This document shows positions 58,899 to 64,000 of a stretch of DNA of 64,000 nucleotides, piece after piece. Every line of letters starts with the position of its first letter. The first letter of the stretch is position 1. The DNA comes from Rhizobiaceae bacterium. GTDB taxonomy: Bacteria; Pseudomonadota; Alphaproteobacteria; Rhizobiales; Rhizobiaceae. The stretch lies in contig JAEPQK010000001.1 in the NCBI GenBank assembly GCA_017640615.1, positions 310,001 through 374,000 of the forward strand, given 5' to 3'. The notes under the pieces are model-generated. The model searched no databases. It was not told where the DNA came from and saw nothing but the letters and a program-made list of their open reading frames with translations. Both the position numbers and the translations under genes were made by a program.

Positions 58899-60562
58899 CA
58901 GCTAGCCTCCTGCGCCGCCCATTTGCGCAAGATCTGAGCCGTCCGCTCTTCCGAAAGGTCGACCATACGGGCGAGCCGTTCCTGCGGTGCGGGTTTGATC
59001 TTGCGACGCATCTCCTCGGGAGCGTCCTCAGAATAGCTCACGTCGCTGCCAGGCATGCCGCCGCCCTGCGCGGCGCCTGAAGTGCCGTCGGGCAGCGCTG
59101 CCTGCTGCTGCGCGCCTGCGGCGTTGTTGGGCAAGCTGCGTTGCACCTCGTCGAAGCTCGGCCCGTTATTGCCGGCAATCGCCGCTGTCATCGGGCGAAT
59201 GCCGAACCAGACGACGAGAAAGACGACTAGCACGAAGGCGGCTGCGTTGATCATTGTGCCGCTTTGGCGGCTCAACTGGTCGATGATGCCGGCGCCGGGC
59301 GCCTCAAAGCCTGCTTCATCGGCCAGAAACTCGACGGCAGAAACCTCAAGCAAGTCACCTCGCGTCTCGTCGAAGCCGGAAGCGGAGACGACCAGCTTCT
59401 GAATCTCTGCAACACGTTCGGCAACTTGCGCGGAGGTTGCGCTCTCGCCGAGGATTTCACGCAGTCTGGCCTGGTTCACCACCACCGCGATCGAGAGCTT
59501 GGAGAGCGAATAGCCGTTGGAGACAGTGGCGATGCGCTTGGAGTTCAGCTCGTAATTGGTGATTTCCTCGCGGCGTTCGCTCTGCTCGGAAGATTCCGGC
59601 GCTCCGCCGCTGCTCTCAGGGGCTGCCGTAGGCAGGTTCTGCGCCACCGTCGTCGGGTTGGAGGCGGAACGCTGATTGGCGGAATCGTTGGAGCGGACAA
59701 CCTGCACGGAACGCTCGACGCGCGATTGCGGGTCGAAAATCGTCTCCTCGATCTGGCGCGAATCCGTGTTCACATTGGCATGTACCGAAGCGCGGAAGTT
59801 CTCCGGCCCGAGATAGGGGGCGAGGGCGCGGCGGATATTGGCCTCGATGTTGGTCGCAACCGATTGCTCGACCGTCATGGAGCGGGCCATGGAGCTGTTG
59901 TTCGGATCGTCGCCCGAGGCCAGCAGCGTGCCGCTGGAATCAAGCACAGTCACGCTGTCCATGTTGAGGCCGGGCACGGCGGCGGCCACGAGATGGCGAA
60001 TAGCAGAGGCGGCGCGCTGTCCGTCGATGCTCGAAGCACGGATAACCACCGAGGCGGTCGGTTTCTGCTCTTCGCGGCGGAAGCTGCCGCGTTCGGGCAG
60101 AACCACATGCACGCGCGCGGCCCGAATGCCCGCGATCGACTGGATCGTCCGCGCAATCTCGCCTTCCAGCGCCCGGATGCGCGTGATTTCCTGCATGAAG
60201 GTGGTCAGGCCGAGCGACCCGACATTGTCGAACAGTTCGTAGCCGGCATTGGTGCTGGTCGGCAGACCTTTTTCGGCAAGCAGCATGCGAGCCTGCGAGG
60301 TCTTGCCCGCGGTCACGAGAAGGGTGGTGCCGTCGGAGGCGACGTCGAAGTCAATGCCGGCTTCGCCGAGAACCAGACCGATCTGGTTGATGTCGGAACG
60401 TTCGAGGCCGACGTAGAGTGTCTCGTAGGCTGGACGGTTCAGGTAGATCGAGGCAATCGCGATTATGGCAACGACGAGTGCTGCCACGCCGCCCATCATG
60501 GCGAGCCGCTGCGGCCCGAAGCTGCGAAGATTGTCGATGATTCGCTGAATTTGTTCAGGCAC
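58898..60562 (-). CDS. fliF: Flagellar MS-ring protein FliF
   Basis: A 554-residue inner-membrane ring protein, the base of the flagellum. The two membrane helices are at about 18-42 (LAMMGGVAALVVAIIAIASIYL) and 440-460 (MINAAAFVLVVFLVVWFGI). The ring-building domains between them include YETLYVGLERSDINQIGLVLGEAGIDFD and ELEGEIARTIQSI-like RIRALEGEIARTIQSIAGIRAARVHVVLPERGSF. The C-terminal EERTAQILRKWA binds FliG. The start is GTG at 60562 with GGAG upstream. It follows the flagellin gene after a strong terminator. Confidence 0.96.
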   Translation of the reverse strand: MPEQIQRIIDNLRSFGPQRLAMMGGVAALVVAIIAIASIYLNRPAYETLYVGLERSDINQIGLVLGEAGIDFDVASDGTTLLVTAGKTSQARMLLAEKGLPTSTNAGYELFDNVGSLGLTTFMQEITRIRALEGEIARTIQSIAGIRAARVHVVLPERGSFRREEQKPTASVVIRASSIDGQRAASAIRHLVAAAVPGLNMDSVTVLDSSGTLLASGDDPNNSSMARSMTVEQSVATNIEANIRRALAPYLGPENFRASVHANVNTDSRQIEETIFDPQSRVERSVQVVRSNDSANQRSASNPTTVAQNLPTAAPESSGGAPESSEQSERREEITNYELNSKRIATVSNGYSLSKLSIAVVVNQARLREILGESATSAQVAERVAEIQKLVVSASGFDETRGDLLEVSAVEFLADEAGFEAPGAGIIDQLSRQSGTMINAAAFVLVVFLVVWFGIRPMTAAIAGNNGPSFDEVQRSLPNNAAGAQQQAALPDGTSGAAQGGGMPGSDVSYSEDAPEEMRRKIKPAPQERLARMVDLSEERTAQILRKWAAQEAS

Positions 60563-60624
60563 CGGCGGGCTCCGATCATAATCGTGCCCTCAACCTACCT
60601 GCCGAAGCTTGTGCGAAAATGTAA

Positions 60625-60650
60625 GAAGGCCGCCCCGAGGGGCGGCCTTC
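60625..60650 (-). terminator. Rho-independent terminator after flagellin
   Basis: GAAGGCCGCCCC and GGGGCGGCCTTC are perfect 12-bp arms around a two-base centre, 31 bases after the flagellin stop on the minus strand, followed by a T-rich stretch (TTACATTTT). It should separate the highly expressed flagellin mRNA from fliF. Confidence 0.85.
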
Positions 60651-60680
60651 CGAATGTCTGATCCGTTACCGTAGAGCGGC

Positions 60681-61973
60681 TTAACGGAAGAGCGACAGGA
60701 TCGACTGCGAGTTGCCGTTGGCGATCGACAGCGCCTGGATACCGAGCTGCTGCTGCACCTGAAGTGCCTGCAGACGGGTCGATTCCTCTTCCATGTCGGC
60801 ATCGACGAGCTGGCTGACGCCGCGGTCGACCGCGTCCATCAGGTTCGACACGAAGTCGCCCTGCATGTCGATGCGGCTCTTCACGGCACCGAGGCTCGAT
60901 GCAGCCGACGTGACCGATTCCAGCATGTTGTTCACGCCTTCGATAAAGGTCTCGATCTCAGTTGCGGAGGCCGAGGAGATATCGATGGTGGCGAGGCTGA
61001 AGTCGTTGCCATTGTTGGACGATGCAGCGTTCGAGATCTGCAGCGTGTCGGTCAGAGCGTCCGTAGCGTGCGTGATTTCCACCGCGTTACCGTTGGCGGC
61101 AACAGTCACGTCATTGGTCGTGTCAATGCCCGCATCCGTGAGCGCCTGGTCAAGAACGGTGGCCATGTTGGCAGCGTTCGAGATCACACCGTCAGTCGAG
61201 CTCAGAGCTGCGTCGACCGTCGCCTTGTTGATGGTGATGGAAGTGGTCACACCGTTGCGGATGAGGTCAAAGCTAATCTCATTGTTGCCGGTCAGCGTAA
61301 CGCCAGCGCTGGCATCCGCAAACACGGCCACGACAGCTTCGGTACCTGCGCCGTCACCAGCGTCCTGAGCAACGTCCTGCACATTGCCGTCAGCAGCAAG
61401 CGCAACACCCTGGTCGAGCAGGCCGGCGCCGGTGGCGCTGGCATCAAACAGCGAGATGTTGCCGAGGCCGATGTCGATCTTGCCCAGCGTAACGGAGTTG
61501 TCTGCGTTACGGGTGAAGGAGCCGACGATCGACTGAGTTGCGGAATATCCCGAAGCCGAAGAGTCAACCGACAGCCAGTTGGAGCCGGAGAACGAAGCCG
61601 AGGAAGCAAGGCTCGTCAGCTGGCTCTGCAGCTCGGTGATTTCAGCCTGAATCTTGGATTTGTCGACGCCCGGAGCGGTTGCAGCAACCAGCTTGGTCTT
61701 GATTTCGTCGATATAGTCCTTGGCGGAGTCCATTGCCGTGTAAGCAACGTCAACGGTTGCGGCGCCGAGGCCGAGCGAGTCCTGAACGGTCGACAGTGCC
61801 TTGTTGTCGGAACGCATGGTGGTTGCGATCGACCAGTAGGCGGCGTTGTCGGAAGCTTCAGCAACACGGTAGCCGGTAGAAATACGGCCCTGGGTGACGT
61901 CCAACTGCTTGTTGGTCGCCTTCAGGGTCTGGAGTGCCGTCATAGCGGCGGAGTTCGTCATGATACTGGACAT
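60681..61973 (-). CDS. fliC: Flagellin
   Basis: The main filament protein, 430 residues. The N-terminal D0/D1 helices run SSIMTNSAAMTALQTLKATNKQLDVTQGRISTGYRVAEASDNAAYWSIATTMRSDNKAL; the C-terminal helices end DADMEEESTRLQALQVQQQLGIQALSIANGNSQSILSLFR. The middle (about 170-330) is variable, rich in Asp, Ala and Thr. Only one flagellin gene is in this window. It has a long leader with hairpins and its own terminator. It is secreted by the type III export system; FlaF and FlbT, encoded nearby, should adjust its synthesis. Confidence 0.97.
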   Translation of the reverse strand: MSSIMTNSAAMTALQTLKATNKQLDVTQGRISTGYRVAEASDNAAYWSIATTMRSDNKALSTVQDSLGLGAATVDVAYTAMDSAKDYIDEIKTKLVAATAPGVDKSKIQAEITELQSQLTSLASSASFSGSNWLSVDSSASGYSATQSIVGSFTRNADNSVTLGKIDIGLGNISLFDASATGAGLLDQGVALAADGNVQDVAQDAGDGAGTEAVVAVFADASAGVTLTGNNEISFDLIRNGVTTSITINKATVDAALSSTDGVISNAANMATVLDQALTDAGIDTTNDVTVAANGNAVEITHATDALTDTLQISNAASSNNGNDFSLATIDISSASATEIETFIEGVNNMLESVTSAASSLGAVKSRIDMQGDFVSNLMDAVDRGVSQLVDADMEEESTRLQALQVQQQLGIQALSIANGNSQSILSLFR

Positions 61974-62179
61974 GGGACCTGCCCCTCAAAGGTAGCATTT
62001 TTTGGGACATACCGGGCCGGCCGGTTTGACGGAACGGCATCATGCCCATGGCCCTCGCGGGCCACCCGTCATGCAGGCGCCGAATATGGGCCGCAATTCC
62101 TACCAAAGTGATAATTTTTATCGCAGGTTGAGGAAAGGGCGCAGATTAAATCAATTACGCAACGTAAGATTTTCTGCGC
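61974..62179 (-). promoter_or_regulatory. Flagellin promoter region and structured 5' leader
   Basis: About 200 bases between fliP and flagellin. On the flagellin strand a hairpin TGGCCC-GCGA-GGGCCA (62049-62064), with a perfect 6-bp stem and a GNRA-type tetraloop, lies about 75 bases before the ATG. A small inverted repeat GATAA-N3-TTATC is at 62110-62122 within the A+T-rich probable promoter. No sigma28-type promoter was seen, as expected for rhizobia. The hairpin may be a site for FlbT control. Confidence 0.5.
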
Positions 62180-62914
62180 TTAGACAAACGATCGGACAAG
62201 ACTTCCGACCAAAAGGTTCCAGCCGTCGATGAGAACGAAGAAGAGAATCTTGAACGGCAGAGACACGACCGTGGGCGGAAGCATCATCATGCCCATCGAC
62301 ATTGTAATGGTCGCCACGATCAGATCGATGACAAGAAACGGCAAAACGATGAGGAAGCCGATTTCGAACCCACGCCGGATTTCGGAAATCATGAAGGCGG
62401 GAACGAGCACTCGTAGGTCTGCCTCCGCACCCTCGGCGACGACGGTTTCGCGCTCGCGGGCCAGGTCGATGAAGAGCGCATAGTCCTTCTCGCGCACATT
62501 TGCCGCCATGAAGTTCCGGAAAGGGTCGGAGATACGACGCAGCGCCTCGTCCTCTTCGATCTCGTCGTTCATCAGTGGCTGGACGCCGTTATTCCATGCC
62601 TGATCGAATGTCGGCGCCATCACATAGAAGGTCATGAACAGCGCCAGGCTGATCAGGATCAGGTTGGCCGGTGTGGTCGGCAGACCGATACCTGCGCGCA
62701 GGATCGAGAATGCGATCACGAAGCGCGTAAAGCTCGTCACCATGATCAGAATGCCCGGCGCCACCGAGAGAATGGTGATCAGGCCGAAAAGCTGAATGAT
62801 GGTGCCGATCGTGGATCCATCGGCCTGCGCAAACTGGCCAAGGTCAATCTGCTGCGCTGAGGCCGATCCGCCAAGCAGCAGCAGGAAGGCAAGAGACGTT
62901 GCGAGCGCTCTCAT
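62180..62914 (-). CDS. fliP: Flagellar export gate protein FliP
   Basis: A 244-residue inner-membrane protein of the type III export pore. A cleavable signal peptide (RALATSLAFLLLLGGSASA) precedes four membrane helices. The conserved stretch is LSVAPGILIMVTSFTRFVIAFSILRAGIGLPTTPANLILISLALFMTFYVM, and later helices read VLVPAFMISEIRRGFEIGFLIVLPFLVIDLIVATITMSMGMMMLPP. It overlaps fliL by four bases. Length is normal. Confidence 0.97.
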   Translation of the reverse strand: MRALATSLAFLLLLGGSASAQQIDLGQFAQADGSTIGTIIQLFGLITILSVAPGILIMVTSFTRFVIAFSILRAGIGLPTTPANLILISLALFMTFYVMAPTFDQAWNNGVQPLMNDEIEEDEALRRISDPFRNFMAANVREKDYALFIDLARERETVVAEGAEADLRVLVPAFMISEIRRGFEIGFLIVLPFLVIDLIVATITMSMGMMMLPPTVVSLPFKILFFVLIDGWNLLVGSLVRSFV

Positions 62915-63408
62915 TCGAATAGCAGCGTCCTGACAAGAACCTGCGCGACGCGGCCATCACTGCGGATGCGGGCGCGCTCTTCGAGATCGGTCTTCAGGTG
63001 CTGGAAGCCGCTTGCGCCCTGAATCTGGCGGGCCTTCACCGTGCGCAAATAGGCGAGGAAATCCTGATGGATCGCCTCAGCCACCAGCGCGTCAGGGGCT
63101 TCGTTGAAGACCAATGCGAGTTCCATTCTCGCCCAGATGTCCACAGGGTCGGCCAGGTTGGTGCTGATCGGCTCTAGCCGGAAAACATGCAGCTCCTCGG
63201 CCATGTCATCGGAGCCGGGCTGATCGTCATAGGCGTCATCAGTACCCACCTGCTTTCCGGTGCCGACGGCGGGTTTTGCGCCGTTCATCATATTGCCGGT
63301 CAGCCAGCCGGTGCCGGCTGCAGCGCCGCTCAGCACCAGCAGCATCGCAAGCTGAATGATGATCGAAGGGCCCTTCTTCGGAGCTTTTTCAGCGTCGGCT
63401 TTTGCCAT
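62911..63408 (-). CDS. fliL: Flagellar basal-body-associated protein FliL
   Basis: A 165-residue single-pass inner-membrane protein that surrounds the stator and increases torque. The membrane helix is IIIQLAMLLVLSGAAAGTGWLTGNMM. The periplasmic domain includes LEPISTNLADPVDIWARMELALVFNEAPDALVAEAIHQDFLAYLRTVKARQIQGASGFQHLKTDLEERARIRSDGRVAQVLVRTLLFE, the usual FliL fold and end. It lies between flgH and fliP and overlaps fliP. Confidence 0.93.
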   Translation of the reverse strand: MAKADAEKAPKKGPSIIIQLAMLLVLSGAAAGTGWLTGNMMNGAKPAVGTGKQVGTDDAYDDQPGSDDMAEELHVFRLEPISTNLADPVDIWARMELALVFNEAPDALVAEAIHQDFLAYLRTVKARQIQGASGFQHLKTDLEERARIRSDGRVAQVLVRTLLFE

Positions 63409-63424
63409 TGCCCGTTGTCACCCG

Positions 63425-64000
63425 TCAGAACGGCAGTACATTGTCGAGGATCTGCTGCCCGTAAGGCGGCTGCTGGACCTCGGTGAGGCGTCCGCGGCCG
63501 CCATAGGAGATGCGGGCTTCGGCAATGCGCTCATATGCAATCGTGTTGTTGGCGCCGATATCGTTGGGCCGCACGAGACCGGCAATCGTGAGAATGCGCA
63601 GCTCGGCGTTGACCCGCACTTCCTGTGAGCCACTGATCAGAAGATTGCCGTTGGGTAGTACGTCGGTGACGACAGCGGCGACCGACAGGTTGATGCTTTC
63701 GGAACGCGTCGTCGCGCCCGAGCCGTCGGTCGAGGTGCCAGAAGTGATTCCGCCATCGGCCGAAAGCGAACCGGCCGTTGCAGAGGCGCTGAGGCCCAGC
63801 GTGCGCGAGATCGAGCGTTCGCGTTCCGATTCATTCTTGAACTGTGCGCGGTCGTCGATCTCGATCGTCACCGTCAGTATGTCGCCGACCGAGAGAGCAC
63901 GCGGGTCGGTGAAAAGCCGGCTCTGTCGGTCGTTCCAAAGCGAGAAACGCCGCACGGGCTTGGCCGGCGCGTCCGGATATTCGGCTGACATGGCGGCCGC
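63425..64000 (-). CDS. flgH: Flagellar L-ring protein FlgH, 5' part cut by the right edge
   Basis: The outer-membrane L-ring lipoprotein. The visible part holds SLWNDRQSRLFTDPRALSVGDILTVTIEIDDRAQFKNESERERS, TTRSESINLSVAAVVTDVLPNGNLLISGSQEVRVNAELRILTIAGLVRPNDIGANNTIAYERIAEARISYGGRGRLTEVQQPPYGQQILDNVLPF, the typical FlgH body and C-terminus. An ATG at 63991 is present, but the frame is open to the window edge and the lipoprotein signal with its Cys is not seen, so the true start is outside. Confidence 0.94.
   Translation of the reverse strand, partial: AAAMSAEYPDAPAKPVRRFSLWNDRQSRLFTDPRALSVGDILTVTIEIDDRAQFKNESERERSISRTLGLSASATAGSLSADGGITSGTSTDGSGATTRSESINLSVAAVVTDVLPNGNLLISGSQEVRVNAELRILTIAGLVRPNDIGANNTIAYERIAEARISYGGRGRLTEVQQPPYGQQILDNVLPF

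Noticed and set aside
1-64000. CRISPR arrays, tRNA or rRNA genes, insertion sequences and replication origins
   Set aside because: None was recognised on reading both strands; no regularly spaced repeats, no cloverleaf or rRNA signatures, and no transposase motifs.

Overview
The window looks like a chromosomal segment of a high-GC alphaproteobacterium of the order Hyphomicrobiales (Rhizobiales), most like the Phyllobacteriaceae/Brucellaceae branch (Mesorhizobium, Nitratireductor, Aquamicrobium, Brucella relatives). The reasons are a Brucella Omp10-type lipoprotein, a homospermidine synthase, the rhizobial flagellar proteins MotC, FtcR/Rem, FlaF and FlbT, and a flagellar gene order (flagellin, fliF, fliH-like, motB, motC, fliK, transglycosylase, ftcR, flgE, flgK, flgL, flaF, flbT, flgD, fliQ, flhA, fliR) that matches Brucella as I recall it. 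No rRNA, tRNA, CRISPR array, insertion sequence or prophage was seen.

Region 1 (1-31 kb) is housekeeping and accessory metabolism. It holds galU, a beta-barrel outer membrane protein, an NfeD/stomatin pair, ferrochelatase, a secreted 5'-nucleotidase fused to LysM, a PaaK-like adenylate enzyme without the usual phosphate-binding loop, a YugP-type zinc peptidase, omp10 and homospermidine synthase. A three-gene run of oligoendopeptidase F, methyltransferase and HODM-like protein follows. Then come an orphan NtrC-type activator, a DUF882 protein, KDPG aldolase, an endolysin-type muramidase, trhO, a TerB-like protein, an SDR, an SLC13 permease, an aminotransferase, a small membrane protein coupled to a DenD-like epimerase, and a NicO/DUF1007 metal-transport pair.

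Region 2 (31-42 kb) includes an amidase overlapping a LysR gene, ornithine decarboxylase behind a structured ~420-nt leader that fits the alphaproteobacterial speF RNA, a GNAT gene whose 5' end carries a palindromic repeat, and an SCP2/acyl-CoA dehydrogenase divergent pair with a perfect palindrome between them. Next is a hydroxycinnamate (ferulate/coumarate type) CoA-pathway cluster: feruloyl-CoA synthase, thiolase, thioesterase, a MarR regulator and a crotonase. Both promoters of this cluster carry the same 21-bp inverted repeat over the predicted -10 element, so the MarR protein probably controls the whole cluster. Ornithine decarboxylase and homospermidine synthase together give a route from ornithine through putrescine to homospermidine.

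Region 3 (42-64 kb) is one large flagellar cluster, all on the minus strand except a GNAT gene inserted antisense between fliQ and flhA. It encodes export-gate proteins (FliP, FliQ, FliR, FlhA), MS ring (FliF), L ring (FlgH, cut by the right edge), hook and junction (FlgE, FlgD, FlgK, FlgL, FliK), stator (MotB, MotC, FliL), flagellin and its regulators FlaF/FlbT, the OmpR-type regulator FtcR, a FlgJ-type rod protein lacking a muramidase domain with a separate transglycosylase gene, and several small unassigned proteins (FlgN-like, FliJ-like, a second FliL-like). All coordinates, motifs and palindromes were read by eye; family names rest on motif recognition, not on database searches.
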